Below are positions 20,709-31,782 of a stretch of DNA of 64,000 nt, one piece after another. A model generated the notes under the pieces. That model ran no database searches. It was not told the DNA's origin and worked only from the letters and a program-made list of their open reading frames with translations. A program made the translations under genes and the position numbers. Location: assembly GCA_024707145.1 (NCBI GenBank), contig JANQAI010000005.1:372001-436000 (forward strand). The letters run 5' to 3'. Position 1 is the first letter of the stretch. Every line of letters starts with the position of its first letter. This stretch comes from Magnetospirillum sp. Its GTDB lineage: Bacteria > Pseudomonadota > Alphaproteobacteria > Rhodospirillales > Magnetospirillaceae.

Positions 20709-22526
20709 TTAGTCCTTGGCGGCGCGTTCCGCCTTCTTGCGCTCGTTGGGGTCGCGCAGGCGCTTGCGCAGGCGGATGGACTTGGGCGTCACCTCCACCA
20801 GTTCGTCGTCCTGGATGTAGGCGATGGCCTGCTCCAGGCTCATCTTGCGCGGCGGCGTCAGGCGCACCGCCTCGTCCTTGCCGGCGGCGCGGATGTTGGT
20901 CAGCTGCTTGGCCTTCAGCGGGTTCACTTCCAGGTCGTTGCCGCGGGAGTGCTCGCCGATGATCATGCCTTCGTAGACCTTGACGCCCGAGGGGATGAAC
21001 ATGGGACCGCGGTCCTCCAGGTTCCACAGGGCATAGGCGACCGCCTCGCCGGTGGCGTTGGAGATCAGCACGCCGTTGCGGCGGCCCTCGATGGCGCCCT
21101 TGTAGGGGGCGTAGCCATGGAACACCCGGTTCATCAGGCCGGTGCCGCGGGTGTCGGTCAGGAACTCGCCGTGATAGCCGATCAGGCCGCGCGACGGGGC
21201 CAGGAAAGTGATGCGGGTCTTGCCGCCGCCCGAGGGGCGCATGCCGGTCAGCTCGGCCTTGCGCAGGGTCATCTTCTCGACCACCACGCCCGAGAATTCC
21301 TCGTCCACGTCGACGAAGACCTCCTCGATGGGCTCCATCCGCTCGCCGCTCTCGTCGGTCTGGAACAGCACGCGCGGACGCGACACCGACAGCTCGAAGC
21401 CTTCGCGGCGCATGGTCTCGATCAGCACGCCCAGCTGCAGTTCGCCGCGGCCGGCCACCTCGAAGGCGTCCTTGGACGCCTGCTCGGTGATGCGGATGGC
21501 GACATTGGATTCCGCCTCGCGCGCCAGACGGGCGCCGATGACGCGGCTGGTGACCTTGTCGCCCTCGGTGCCGGCCAGCGGGCTGTCGTTGACCGAGAAG
21601 ATCATGGCCAGGGTCGGCGGGTCGATGGGCTGGGCCTTCAGCGGCTCGGTCACTTCCGGCGCGCACAGGGTGTCGGCCACGGTCGGCTTGGTCATGCCGG
21701 AGATGCAGACGATGTCGCCCGCTTCGGCGGTATCCACCGGCACGCGCTCGATGCCGCGGAAGGCCAGGATCTTGGCGGCGCGGAACTGCTCGATCAGGTT
21801 GCCCTCGCGGTCCAGGCCCTTGACCGCCATGTTGGTCTTGACCACGCCGGTATGGATGCGGCCCGTCAGGATGCGGCCCAGATAGGGGTCGGCCTCCAGG
21901 GTGGTAGCCAGCATGGAGAAGGGCTTGTCCAGATCGCGGGTCGGCGGCGGCACGTGGCGCACGATCAGGTCGAACAGGGCGGACAGATCCTGGCGCGGGC
22001 CTTCCAGCGAATCGTCGGCCCAGCCATCGCGGCCCACCGCGAACAGGGTGGGGAAGTCCAGCTGGTCGTCATCGGCGTCCAGCGCGGCGAACAGGTCGAA
22101 GCACTCGTCGTGCACCTCGTGCGGGCGGGCGTCGCCGCGGTCCACCTTGTTGATGACCACGATGGGGCGCAGGCCCAGGCCCAGCGCCTTGCCGGTGACG
22201 AACTTGGTCTGGGGCATGGGGCCCTCGGCCGCGTCCACCAGCACCACCACGCCATCCACCATGGACAGGATGCGCTCCACCTCGCCGCCGAAATCGGCGT
22301 GGCCGGGGGTGTCGACGATGTTGATGCGGATTCCCTTCCACTCGACCGAGGTGCACTTGGCCAGGATGGTGATGCCGCGTTCCTTTTCCAGGTCGTTGGA
22401 GTCCATCACCCGCTCGGCCACCTGCTGGTTTTCGCGGAAGGTGCCGGACTGCTTGAGCATGGCGTCGACCAGGGTGGTCTTGCCATGGTCGACGTGGGCG
22501 ATGATGGCGATGTTTCTGAGTTCCAT
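20709..22526 (-). CDS. typA: Ribosome-associated GTPase TypA/BipA
   Basis: This 605-residue translation GTPase binds 70S ribosomes and supports 50S assembly and stress or cold adaptation. G1 is [19 protein letters not shown] at residues 10-28, G3 is [14 protein letters not shown] and G4 is [10 protein letters not shown]. Domains II, III and the BipA-specific C-terminal domain ([35 protein letters not shown]) follow at family length. The Lys-rich tail ends AERAAKD. The pfkB kinase gene upstream ends 10 bases before the typA start and is on the same strand, so they are probably co-transcribed. Confidence 0.95.
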   Translation of the reverse strand: MELRNIAIIAHVDHGKTTLVDAMLKQSGTFRENQQVAERVMDSNDLEKERGITILAKCTSVEWKGIRINIVDTPGHADFGGEVERILSMVDGVVVLVDAAEGPMPQTKFVTGKALGLGLRPIVVINKVDRGDARPHEVHDECFDLFAALDADDDQLDFPTLFAVGRDGWADDSLEGPRQDLSALFDLIVRHVPPPTRDLDKPFSMLATTLEADPYLGRILTGRIHTGVVKTNMAVKGLDREGNLIEQFRAAKILAFRGIERVPVDTAEAGDIVCISGMTKPTVADTLCAPEVTEPLKAQPIDPPTLAMIFSVNDSPLAGTEGDKVTSRVIGARLAREAESNVAIRITEQASKDAFEVAGRGELQLGVLIETMRREGFELSVSRPRVLFQTDESGERMEPIEEVFVDVDEEFSGVVVEKMTLRKAELTGMRPSGGGKTRITFLAPSRGLIGYHGEFLTDTRGTGLMNRVFHGYAPYKGAIEGRRNGVLISNATGEAVAYALWNLEDRGPMFIPSGVKVYEGMIIGEHSRGNDLEVNPLKAKQLTNIRAAGKDEAVRLTPPRKMSLEQAIAYIQDDELVEVTPKSIRLRKRLRDPNERKKAERAAKD

Positions 22527-22536
22527 GGGACTTTCG

Positions 22537-23552
22537 TTACGCGGTCTGAACGGAGTGGTGGGGGCCGAGCTTTTCGGCGGCCAGTTGGGCCAGGGGGCGC
22601 TCGGGACGGGCGCCCACGTGGGAGATCACCTCGCCGGCGGCGATGCCGCCCAACATTGCGCATGTGGCGAGGTCGCGGCCCTGTGTAAAGCCGTAAAGGA
22701 AGCCGGCGGCGTACAGGTCGCCGGCGCCGGTGGTGTCGACCACCTTGATTCCGCTTTCGGCGGCGATGACGTGGACGTCGTCGGCGGTGACCACCACCGA
22801 GCCCTTGGCGCCGCGGGTGACGGCGGCGACCTGGGCGTGGCCGCGCACCTGGCGGACGGCCTCGTCGAAGTCGGTGGTCTGGTACAGCGAGGTCAGCTCG
22901 GCCTCGTTGGCGAACAGGATGTCCACGTGGCCGCTGACCAGCTCCAGGAAGGCGGCGCGGTGGCGGTCGACGCAGAACGGGTCCGACAGCGACAGCGACA
23001 CCAGCCGGCCGGCCTTGTGGGCGGCGTCGGCGGCCTTGAGGAAGGCGCGCTTGGCCAGCGGTGGATCGTACAGGTAGCCTTCCAGGTAGGTGACCTCGGA
23101 ATTGGCGATCACCGTCTCGTCCACGTCGTCGGGGGTCAGCTCGATGCAGGCGCCCAGATAGGTCAGCATGGTGCGCTGGGCGTCGGGAGTGACCAGCACG
23201 AAGCAGCGTGCGGTGGACGGCCCGCCCTTGGCGGCGGTGGTGGGGAAGTCCACCCCGGCCTTGCGGATGTCGTGGCCGAACACTTGGCCCAGCTGGTCGT
23301 CCTTGACCTTGCCCATATAGACGGCGCGGCCGCCCAGCGAGGCGACGCCGACGATGGTGTTGGCGGCGGAACCGCCCGAACATTCGATGCCGGGGGCAAC
23401 CGCTCGTAGATGCGCTCGGCCTGCTCGGCATCGATCAGCGTCATCACGCCCTTGGACAGGTCGAGTTGCCGCAGCAGGGCGTCGTCGGCATGAACCAGCA
23501 CGTCCACGATCGCGTTGCCGATGCCGGCGACGTGGTACCGGGTATCCACCAT
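22537..23552 (-). CDS. PfkB-family carbohydrate/nucleoside kinase, adenosine-kinase-like (one apparent frameshift)
   Basis: The corrected protein has about 338 residues. N-terminal [20 protein letters not shown] and, after correction, [20 protein letters not shown] form the first PfkB signature. [18 protein letters not shown] is the second signature, with the anion hole and catalytic Asp. It phosphorylates a hydroxyl of a sugar or nucleoside; sequence style resembles the alphaproteobacterial adenosine-kinase-like clade, but the substrate cannot be assigned. The frame breaks at 23392-23396, where five G (coding C) should be six. The ATG at 23550-23552 gives the normal N-terminus. It lies immediately upstream of typA. 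Confidence 0.87.
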
Positions 23553-23740
23553 GGTTTCAGTCTCTAAGTGATCTCGCGCGCGATGGCCGGCGGCGACACG
23601 GGGCGGGCGGCCATTTGGCGGCGCAGTATAACCACCGCGCCGCTGGGAACAATAAAAAAGCGCCCCTGTCGCCGGATCGTCATGGCGGATCGCCAAACGG
23701 CCGCTTGGCGGCTGCCGGCCCGCCATGGTTGAATGGCGCC

Positions 23741-24422
23741 ATGCTCGCCGCCCTGCTCAAGGCCTTCGCCCAATTGTCCGATCCCGCCCTGCGCCGGGTG
23801 GTGCGCCTGGGCGTGCTGGGGGCCGTCGGCTGCTATCTGGCGCTGGTGGCGGTGGTGTGGCTGGGCCTGCCCCATGTCACCCTGTTCGACGTGGGCTGGG
23901 CCGATACCGGCGCCGGCATCGCGCTCGGGCTGGCCGCCCTGGTGCTGCCCATCCTGTTCTTCCCGGCGCTGGTCACCACCGTCATGGGCACCATGCTGGA
24001 AGGCGTCGCCGACGCGGTCGAGGCCCGCCACTATCCCCAGCTCAACTGGCCGCGGCCGCAGAAATGGGCTGAAATCATCGGCGGCACCCTGCGTTTCCTG
24101 TTGCTCACGGTGGCGATCAACCTGCTGGCGCTGCCGCTTTATCTGGCGCTGCTGGTGACCGGGCTCACCGTGCTGCTGGCGGTGGTGGTCAACGGCTACC
24201 TGCTGGGACGCGAATATTTCGAGCCTGGTGGCGGCCCGCCGGCTCGATCCCGCCCAGATGCGGCTGGTGTTCCGCCACCATCTCGGCCGGCTGTGGCTGG
24301 CGGGCGCGGTGATCGCCGTACTGTTCTCGCTGCCCCTGGTGAATCTGGTGGCGCCGGTGGTGGCCACCGCCTTCATGGTTCACCTGTTCCAATCGTTGCG
24401 CAGGCAAACAGACCTGCTATAG
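23741..24422 (+). CDS. EI24/CysZ-domain membrane protein (one apparent frameshift)
   Basis: The corrected protein has about 227 residues and several long hydrophobic helices, including LVAVVWLGLPHVTLF, LGLAALVLPILFFPALVTTV, LRFLLLTVAINLLALPLYLA and LAGAVIAVLFSLPLVNLVAP. The motif NGYLLGREYFELVAARRLDP is characteristic of the EI24 (CysZ-like) family, which includes sulfate permease CysZ and uncharacterised homologues. At 24221-24227 GAGCCTG stands for the expected GAGCTG in that very motif; removing a C rejoins the frames. The start at 23741 follows a short leader and is shared in position with the family. Transport function is inferred from the family only. Confidence 0.82.
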
Positions 24423-24453
24423 TCTAGGGGTATTTCCCTCCCGGACGTCTCCC

Positions 24454-24894
24454 ATGCGCCTCGTTCGTTTCGCCGCCCTTGCGCCGTTGGCCCTTCTTGT
24501 CGCCTGCGGCGGCGCCCCGCAACGCACAGGCGCGGGCGATGGCGCGAACGGCGCGGTCCTGCTGGATCAGTTCGGTCCCGACGCGTTGCGCGGATCGGGC
24601 GCCGCCCTCGCCCCCGGCGGCACCGGCGCCGATCCCAGCCGCCTCAAGGGCCTGTCGCCGTTGCAGGTGCGTGCCGTTCTCGGCAAGCCCATGTTCACTC
24701 GCCGCGATGCTCCCGCCGAGATCTGGCAGTATCGCGGCCGTGTCTGCACCATCGACCTGTTCCTCTATGACGAGGGCGACAGGCAGACGGTCACCCACGT
24801 GGCGGTGCGCAGCCAGCAGCCGGTCAACGAAAGCCAGTGCCTGGGCGAATTGGTGGGTCGCAGCGGCCGCGACGACGCCACCCCATCCAGCTGA
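24454..24894 (+). CDS. Outer-membrane-type lipoprotein, SmpA/BamE-like fold possible
   Basis: This 146-residue protein has a lipoprotein signal peptide with lipobox LLVACGG, lipidated Cys at residue 18. The mature part has a low-complexity Gly/Ala stretch, then LKGLSPLQVRAVLGKPMFTR and a WQYRGRVCTIDLFLY segment. The pattern of L-x-G-x-x-x-x-x-V-x-x-x-L-G-x-P followed by W-x-Y resembles the SmpA/BamE two-layer fold, suggesting a small envelope assembly or accessory lipoprotein. It follows the EI24 gene by 31 bases on the same strand and may be co-transcribed. The exact role is unknown. Confidence 0.78.
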   Translation: MRLVRFAALAPLALLVACGGAPQRTGAGDGANGAVLLDQFGPDALRGSGAALAPGGTGADPSRLKGLSPLQVRAVLGKPMFTRRDAPAEIWQYRGRVCTIDLFLYDEGDRQTVTHVAVRSQQPVNESQCLGELVGRSGRDDATPSS

Positions 24895-24918
24895 GGCTGA
24901 GTTCCCCTCTTGGAAACC

Positions 24919-25012
24919 GTCATGGCCGGGCTTGACCCGGCCATCCACGTTTACGGCCCGGTGGGGTGCTGGGCGGACATGCGTGGATGCCCGGAACATG
25001 TCCGGGCATGAC
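24919..25012. repeat. 'GTCATGCCCG' palindromic repeat, copy 2
   Basis: GTCATGGCCGGGCTTGACCC on the left and GGATGCCCGGAACATGTCCG (ending GGCATGAC) on the right form paired hairpins of the same family as 20529-20637. It fills the convergent gap between the lipoprotein gene and nth. Confidence 0.82.
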
Positions 25013-25033
25013 GTTCATGGGAGTGGGCGTTCC

Positions 25034-25669
25034 TCAGCCCGGTGTCTTATCGGGATATTCGCACAGGTCGCGCACCACGCAGGCCGGGCAATCGGGCCGG
25101 CGGGCGGTGCAGACGTAGCGCCCGTGCAGGATCAGATAATGGTGGGCGTCGCGCCCCCAGCGGGCGGGCGTCACCTCCAGCAGCTTCTCCTCCACTTCCA
25201 CCGGGGTGCGGCCGGGCGCCAGCCCGGTGCGGTTGCCCACGCGGAAGCAATGGGTGTCCACCGCGATGGTGGGCTCGCCGAAGGCTACGTTCAGCACCAC
25301 GTTGGCGGTCTTGCGCCCCACTCCGGGCAATGCCTCCAGGGCGGCGCGGTCGTGGGGCACCTGGCCGCCGTGCTGGCGTACCAGGATGTCCGACAGGGCG
25401 ATGACGTTCCTGGCCTTGGTCTTGAACAGACCGATGGTGCGGATGGCCTCGCGAAGGGTGTCCTCGCCCAGGTCCAGCATCTGCTGGGGCGTGGTGACGC
25501 GGGCGAATAGCGGCCGCGTCGCCAGGTTGACGCCCTTGTCGGTGGCCTGGGCCGACAGCACCACCGCCACCAGCAGGGTGTAGGGATTGATGAATTCCAG
25601 CTCACTCTTGGGGTTGGGCATCTTGGCGGCGAGGCGGGCGTAGAATTCGTCGATCTGGGCGGGGGTCAT
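25034..25669 (-). CDS. nth: Endonuclease III
   Basis: This 211-residue base-excision repair glycosylase and AP lyase removes oxidised pyrimidines. The helix-hairpin-helix is LPGVGRKTANVVL with the catalytic Lys (about residue 121), and the catalytic Asp follows in IAVDTHCFRVGNRTG. The C-terminal [4Fe-4S] loop has the canonical spacing C-x6-C-x2-C-x5-C (in CTARRPDCPACVVRDLC). Length and start (MTPAQIDEFYARLAAKM) are typical. It appears monocistronic, with repeats on both sides. Confidence 0.96.
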   Translation of the reverse strand: MTPAQIDEFYARLAAKMPNPKSELEFINPYTLLVAVVLSAQATDKGVNLATRPLFARVTTPQQMLDLGEDTLREAIRTIGLFKTKARNVIALSDILVRQHGGQVPHDRAALEALPGVGRKTANVVLNVAFGEPTIAVDTHCFRVGNRTGLAPGRTPVEVEEKLLEVTPARWGRDAHHYLILHGRYVCTARRPDCPACVVRDLCEYPDKTPG

Positions 25670-25698
25670 CGGACACCTGGTTTTTCAGTGACGCGAAT

Positions 25699-25768
25699 GG
25701 ACACGGATGAACGCGGATATTGCCGCAATCACCGGCCTCTCCGTGTTTATCCGCGTCCATCCGTGTCC
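25699..25768. repeat. Diverged inverted repeat, 'ACACGGATGAACGCGG' type
   Basis: GGACACGGATGAACGCGGAT pairs with ATCCGCGTCCATCCGTGTCC across about 30 bases. The words are a GC-shifted version of the ACACAGATGAACACAG family at 3247, 10546 and 31564. It lies between the convergently spaced ends of DUF1848 and the nth start. Confidence 0.75.
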
Positions 25769-25781
25769 AACAACAAGGTTT

Positions 25782-26672
25782 TCATGGTGGGATGAGGAAT
25801 TCGCCCTCGGGATCGTGTTCGCCGTAGCGCCGCTTGGTCGCTGTACGGCTGCCCACGGCGTAGCAATAGACACATCCGTGCGGGCAGCTGTCATAGGCGC
25901 CGATGTCGCGGCTTTCATGGCACAGGCAGCCGGGCCGATTGCCCTTGACCCGGGCGGCGATGAGCCGCGGGCGCCCCCAGCCGGCGGCCACCTCCTCCAG
26001 CCGGCGGGCGTCGATGCAGGCGGCGCCCGCCACCGCGCCGCCGATCAGCCCCTCCTGCGAACAGAGGGTCAGCCGCATGCCGTGCCGGCCGGCGTGCTCG
26101 GCCAGGGCGGCCAGCAGATGCCGTTTGTCCCCGGCGGGCGGGTCGCTCCAATGGAAGCCGTAGGTGCGGGCGGCGGCGGCCAGGTTGCGTTCGGTCTTGC
26201 GGTACAGGGTGGCGAAGGAAACCACGCATTCGTCCACCACCCCCGCCAGCGCCGCCGCCAGCTCGGCGAAGCGGGACAGGTGGAACTCGGCCGGCGTCAC
26301 GCCGGTCAGCAGGATGGGGTCGTAGCGCCACACCACCGCGTGCGGGCCGAATTCCCCGGCGATGGCGCGCAAGCAGGCGACCACCCGGTCCGGCTCCACC
26401 ACCGAGGTCTCCAGCGCGCGGGGATAGCCGGTGACGGTGGCGCTGACCACGAAGGGAATGCCACTCTCCCGCACCTCGCGCAGGCAATCCAGGAAGGGCG
26501 ACGGATTGCGGGTCCAGAACACGAAACCGTCCACGCCGTCGCGCAACGGCACCACCGAGGGCGGCCCGCCATAGGGATTGACCACCTTGGCGAAGCCGGC
26601 GCGGAAGCGGTTGCGGAACCATGGCCCGTAGAAGGCGGGAATGTCGGTGCGGTAACTGGCCGAGACGATCAT
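25782..26672 (-). CDS. DUF1848 family protein
   Basis: This 296-residue protein matches the DUF1848 family. It opens with MIVSASYRTDIPAFYGPWF and contains GFVFWTRNPSPFLDCLREV, VVWRYDPILLTGVTPAEFH and a C-terminal cluster of cysteines, CLCHESRDIGAYDSCPHGCV followed by YCYA. The cysteines resemble the CxxxCxYCY loop of radical-SAM/spore photoproduct lyase-like proteins at the opposite end of the chain, and an iron-sulfur cluster is likely. The biochemical role is not known. The ATG at 26670-26672 is chosen; it is divergent from dnaK. Confidence 0.85.
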   Translation of the reverse strand: MIVSASYRTDIPAFYGPWFRNRFRAGFAKVVNPYGGPPSVVPLRDGVDGFVFWTRNPSPFLDCLREVRESGIPFVVSATVTGYPRALETSVVEPDRVVACLRAIAGEFGPHAVVWRYDPILLTGVTPAEFHLSRFAELAAALAGVVDECVVSFATLYRKTERNLAAAARTYGFHWSDPPAGDKRHLLAALAEHAGRHGMRLTLCSQEGLIGGAVAGAACIDARRLEEVAAGWGRPRLIAARVKGNRPGCLCHESRDIGAYDSCPHGCVYCYAVGSRTATKRRYGEHDPEGEFLIPP

Positions 26673-26717
26673 GCCCCCATTGTCGGCGTCGCTTCGACGC
26701 CGCTCAAGGCTCCCATA

Positions 26718-26745
26718 GTTGCAGGCCCCCGACACCACCCTATAT
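26718..26745 (+). promoter_or_regulatory. Candidate sigma-32 (RpoH) promoter of dnaK
   Basis: GTTGCAG, 18 bases after the TTG core word, then CTATATAA. This resembles the alphaproteobacterial RpoH pattern CTTG-N17/18-CYTATNT and lies about 125 bases before the dnaK ATG. No CIRCE element is seen. Confidence 0.5.
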
Positions 26746-26870
26746 AACGCCGGTGTGACGCCGGGTGCGCGTCGCCATACTCGTTGAACCATTTCCCCCT
26801 TGGGGGTTTCGGCGGTTGCCGTATTCCCTGCCGGGGCCGCCGGGACCGGCCGTATCGTAAGAGGAAGAAG

Positions 26871-28790
<1,920 letters not shown>

Positions 28791-28820
28791 GCCCGGACCG
28801 GAGCCGATGTTTCGGGCTGG

Positions 28821-28850
28821 CCGCCCCGGGGACCATGGTTCCCGGGGCGG
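28821..28850 (+). terminator. Strong intercistronic hairpin between dnaK and dnaJ
   Basis: CCGCCCCGGG and CCCGGGGCGG flank a near-symmetric GACCATGGTT centre, giving an almost perfect 30-base palindrome. There is no T tract, so it more likely attenuates read-through or protects the dnaK mRNA end than terminates fully, which would keep DnaJ below DnaK. Confidence 0.5.
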
Positions 28851-28888
28851 TCGGCTGTAACTGCCCCGACTGACCAGCGAAAGACCGC

Positions 28889-30040
28889 ATGAGCAAGCGC
28901 GACTACTACGAAGTCCTCGGCTGCGACCGCAACGCCTCGGCCGACGACCTGAAGAAGGCCTACCGCAAGCTGGCCATGCAGTTGCACCCCGACCGCAATC
29001 CCGACGATCCCAGCGCGTCCGACAAGTTCAAGGAATTGAACGAGGCCTATGACGTCTTGAAGGACGAGCAGAAGCGCGCCGCCTACGACCGCTTCGGCCA
29101 CGCCGCCTTCGACGGCGGCGGGCGGGGTGGCGGCGGCTTCGCCGATTTTGGTTTCGGCGGCGGTGGCGGCGGTTTCTCGGACCTGTTCGAGGAGATGTTC
29201 GGCGACTTCATGGGCGGTGGCCGGCGCGGCCAGGCCTCGGGCCGCGGCGCCGATCTGCGCTTCAACATGGAGATCAGCCTGGAGGAGGCCTTCGCCGGCA
29301 AGGCGGCCACCATCACCGTGCCGTCCTCGGCCCAGTGCGATGCCTGCACCGGCACCGGGGGCAAGGACGGCAGCCAGCCGGTGACCTGCCCCACCTGCCA
29401 CGGCGCCGGGAAGGTGCGCGCCCAGCAGGGCTTCTTCACCATCGAACGCACTTGTCCCACCTGCCAGGGCATGGGCCGGGTCATCAAGGATCCCTGCAAG
29501 GTGTGCGGCGGCCAGGGCCGCGTGCGCAAGGACAAGACCCTGCAGGTGCAGGTTCCTGCCGGAGTCGAGGACGGCACCCGCATCCGCCTGTCGGGCGAGG
29601 GCGAGGCCGGCATGCGCGGCGCTCCTCCCGGCGACCTCTACATCTTCCTGTCCATTGCGGCGCACCGCATCTTCCAGCGCGACGGCGCCAACATCTATTG
29701 CCGCGTGCCCATCCCCATGACCACGGCGGCGCTGGGCGGCGCCATCGAGGTGCCCACCATCGAAGGCACGCTGACCAAGGTCACCATCCCGGCCGGCAGC
29801 CAGACCGGCAACCAGTTCCGCCTGAAGGGCAAGGGCATGAGCGTGCTGCGCAGCCCGGCGCGCGGCGACATGTTCATCCAGGCGGTGGTGGAAACCCCGG
29901 TGAACCTGACCAAGCGGCAGGAGGAACTGCTGCGCGAGTTCGAGACCGCCGGCGACAAGACCGAGGGCAGGCACAACAGCCCGGAAAGCCACGGCTTCTT
30001 CGCCAAGGTGAAGGAGCTGTGGAAGGATCTGACCGAGTAG
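28889..30040 (+). CDS. dnaJ: Co-chaperone DnaJ (type I Hsp40)
   Basis: This 383-residue protein stimulates DnaK ATPase and delivers substrates. The J domain (residues 1-70) contains [13 protein letters not shown] with the HPD motif. A Gly/Phe-rich region ([20 protein letters not shown]) follows. The cysteine-rich domain has four CxxCxGxG-type repeats ([36 protein letters not shown]) binding two zinc ions. C-terminal domains I and II and a dimer helix complete the family length. It is in an operon with dnaK. Confidence 0.97.
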   Translation: MSKRDYYEVLGCDRNASADDLKKAYRKLAMQLHPDRNPDDPSASDKFKELNEAYDVLKDEQKRAAYDRFGHAAFDGGGRGGGGFADFGFGGGGGGFSDLFEEMFGDFMGGGRRGQASGRGADLRFNMEISLEEAFAGKAATITVPSSAQCDACTGTGGKDGSQPVTCPTCHGAGKVRAQQGFFTIERTCPTCQGMGRVIKDPCKVCGGQGRVRKDKTLQVQVPAGVEDGTRIRLSGEGEAGMRGAPPGDLYIFLSIAAHRIFQRDGANIYCRVPIPMTTAALGGAIEVPTIEGTLTKVTIPAGSQTGNQFRLKGKGMSVLRSPARGDMFIQAVVETPVNLTKRQEELLREFETAGDKTEGRHNSPESHGFFAKVKELWKDLTE

Positions 30041-30052
30041 CGGCTTGCACAT

Positions 30053-30091
30053 CCATGGTTCATGCGCATATTTTATGCGCATGAACCATGG
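30053..30091. promoter_or_regulatory. Perfect 18-bp inverted repeat, probable CcdA operator
   Basis: CCATGGTTCATGCGCATA, a TTT spacer, and TATGCGCATGAACCATGG form a perfect palindrome directly upstream of ccdA, overlapping its first possible ATG. Toxin-antitoxin pairs of this type repress themselves through such sites, so this is the likely operator and promoter. It could also serve as the dnaJ terminator hairpin. Confidence 0.7.
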
Positions 30092-30099
30092 GGGCGCGC

Positions 30100-30345
30100 A
30101 TGAACGCCGTTTTCGATCCCAAGGCCGCCAAGAAGGCCTGCAACGTCAGTATCAACGAAGACCTGTTGCGTCAGGCCAAGGAACTGGGCATCAACCTGTC
30201 CCAGACCCTGGAGGCCGAGTTGGAGAAGCGCGTACGCGAGGCCAAGGCGCAGGCGTGGTACGAGGAGAACAAGGAGGCGGTGGAGGCCATGCACCGCTGG
30301 GTCGAGGAAAATGGTCTGCTCAGCGACCATTTCCGGATGTTCTGA
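30100..30345 (+). CDS. ccdA: Antitoxin CcdA
   Basis: This 81-residue protein is a ribbon-helix-helix antitoxin. [20 protein letters not shown] begins the DNA-binding ribbon, followed by [20 protein letters not shown], the CcdA-type helix-helix core, and a charged C-terminal helix ([16 protein letters not shown]) that resembles the part of F-plasmid CcdA that wraps the toxin. An ATG four codons upstream lies inside the palindrome, so I favour 30100. It ends one base before the ccdB start. The base composition is lower in GC than the flanking chaperone genes, consistent with acquisition. Confidence 0.87.
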   Translation: MNAVFDPKAAKKACNVSINEDLLRQAKELGINLSQTLEAELEKRVREAKAQAWYEENKEAVEAMHRWVEENGLLSDHFRMF

Positions 30346-30346
30346 G

Positions 30347-30658
30347 GTGGCTCAGTTCGACGTTTATCCAAATCCGGTCGCATCCATGACGAACGTGCCA
30401 TTCGTCGTGGATGTCCAAGTGGATCATCTCGACCGTTTGCCCACCCGCATGGTCATTCCCTTGGGCGTGCCGGGTGAGTCTCTACGTCCGACGCGGCAGC
30501 TCAACCCCATACTCCACGTCGAAGGCGAGGGGCTGGTGCTGATCACTCAGCTGGCGACATCTCTGCCCGCCCGCGTGCTGGGCCGCAAGGTGGCCTCGTT
30601 GGCTCAACACCGTACCGACATCATCGCCGCGCTGGACTTCCTGTTCACCGGCATCTGA
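30347..30658 (+). CDS. ccdB: Toxin CcdB (DNA gyrase inhibitor)
   Basis: This 103-residue protein matches CcdB in length and pattern: AQFDVYPNPVASMTNVPFVV at the N-terminus, DHLDRLPTRMVIPL, then LNPILHVEGEGLVLITQLAT and a C-terminal DIIAALDFLFTGI helix. In F-plasmid CcdB the C-terminal Trp-Gly-Ile poisons the GyrA-DNA complex. Here the last residues are Thr-Gly-Ile, so the Trp is replaced; gyrase poisoning needs testing. The GTG start at 30347 is placed one base after the ccdA stop, and GAGGTGG forms a close start context. A type II toxin-antitoxin pair on a chromosome between dnaJ and dapB. Confidence 0.87.
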   Translation: MAQFDVYPNPVASMTNVPFVVDVQVDHLDRLPTRMVIPLGVPGESLRPTRQLNPILHVEGEGLVLITQLATSLPARVLGRKVASLAQHRTDIIAALDFLFTGI

Positions 30659-30672
30659 GTGTGGAGAAGACA

Positions 30673-31470
30673 ATGAAGATCGGAATCGTCGGCTGTGGCG
30701 GCCGCATGGGCAGGATGCTGGTCAATGCCGTGCTGGACGCCGAGGGTTGCGCGTTGGCGGGCGGCACCGAACGTCCCGGCGGCGACGCCGTGGGCCGGGA
30801 CATCGGCGAATTGCTGGGCCGCGGCGCCCTGGGCGTGCAGGTGGTGGACGACGCCCGCACGCTGTTCGACGTGGCCGATGCGGTGATCGATTTCACCGCC
30901 CCGGCGGCCACCGTCCAGCACGCCGCCTTCGCCGCCGAGACCGGCACAGTGCTGATCGTCGGCACCACTGGCCTGAGCAAGGAAGATGAGGCCGCCCTGC
31001 GGGCGGCGGGCGACCGCATCCCCGTCGTCTACGCCCCTAATTTCAGCGTCGGCGTCAACCTGCTGATGGCCCTGACCGAGCGCGCAGCCGCCATCCTGGG
31101 AGATGATTACGACATCGAAATCGTCGAGATGCACCACCGCCACAAGGTGGACGCGCCGTCGGGCACCGCGCTCGGCCTGGGCCGCGCCGCCGCCGCCGGT
31201 CGGCAGGTGGCGCTGGACCATGTGTGGTGCAAGGCGCGCGACGGCCATACCGGGGCGCGGCCCAAGGGCGAGATCGGCTTCGCCACCCTGCGCGGCGGCG
31301 ACGTGGTGGGCGACCACACGGTCATGTACGCCACCGAGGGCGAGCGGGTGGAACTGACCCACAAGGCTTCCAGCCGCGCGGTCTTCGCCAAGGGCGCCGT
31401 GCGCGCCGCCCTGTGGGCCAAGGGCCGGCCGGCCGGCCTGTACTCCATGCGCGATGTGCTGGGGCTTTAG
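30673..31470 (+). CDS. dapB: 4-Hydroxy-tetrahydrodipicolinate reductase
   Basis: This 265-residue enzyme of the diaminopimelate/lysine pathway reduces the DapA product with NAD(P)H. The N-terminal Rossmann loop is MKIGIVGCGGRMGRMLVNAV. The catalytic signature EMHHRHKVDAPSGTALGLGR (about residues 152-171) includes the HHRHK substrate-binding stretch. DFTAPAAT and GTTGLSKED are family motifs. A GTG 12 bases upstream is in frame, but TGGAGAAG fits as the ribosome binding site for the ATG at 30673. The toxin gene ends 14 bases before, so read-through from ccdAB is possible. Confidence 0.95.
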   Translation: MKIGIVGCGGRMGRMLVNAVLDAEGCALAGGTERPGGDAVGRDIGELLGRGALGVQVVDDARTLFDVADAVIDFTAPAATVQHAAFAAETGTVLIVGTTGLSKEDEAALRAAGDRIPVVYAPNFSVGVNLLMALTERAAAILGDDYDIEIVEMHHRHKVDAPSGTALGLGRAAAAGRQVALDHVWCKARDGHTGARPKGEIGFATLRGGDVVGDHTVMYATEGERVELTHKASSRAVFAKGAVRAALWAKGRPAGLYSMRDVLGL

Positions 31471-31507
31471 GGTTTGTCAGGTTTTGAGGGAGACGCTCCC
31501 CCCTATC

Positions 31508-31530
31508 GTCATGGCCGGGCCTGACCCACG
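31508..31530. repeat. Half-copy of 'GTCATGCCCG' repeat
   Basis: GTCATGGCCGGGCCTGACCC matches one arm of the copies at 24919 and 35798, but the second arm is missing. It is followed by unrelated ACGGGTGTGCGG. Confidence 0.6.
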
Positions 31531-31563
31531 GGTGTGCGGTTTGGTTTAGTTCCGGAGCAAACC

Positions 31564-31735
31564 TGTGCGGGCTCCGGCACCATCGGTTCCATGGAACACA
31601 GATGAACGCCGATAAACACGGATGAACACAGATATGTTGTCCTTATCTGTGTTCATCTGTGTGCGCCGTCAGGCGCCTGTGTTTATCTGTGTTTGTTGAG
31701 CGGCTGATGGCCGTGAGGCCAAGGGCATCCGGGCA
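31564..31735. repeat. Intergenic inverted repeat, 'ACACAGATGAACACAG' family, copy 3
   Basis: It is the reverse complement of copy 2 (10546-10705) including flanks: GGCTCCGGCACCATCGGTTC with CATGGAACACAG on the left, and CGGCTGATGGCC on the right. Internal spacers differ (ATATGTTGTCCTTAT here), so the arms are conserved but the loop is not. Confidence 0.88.
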
Positions 31736-31782
31736 TTCCAGGCGTCTGGTGTCATCTTTAATCGGACAAACTCCGGGGAGCG

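Larger units (their letters stand above)
31471..31782. other. Repeat-filled gap between dapB and ccmI
   Basis: This 312-base convergent gap contains no gene. It holds a single arm of the GTCATGCCCG repeat (31508-31530) and a complete ACACAGATGAACACAG unit (31564-31735). No clear rho-independent terminator for dapB or ccmI is seen apart from these structures. Confidence 0.7.
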
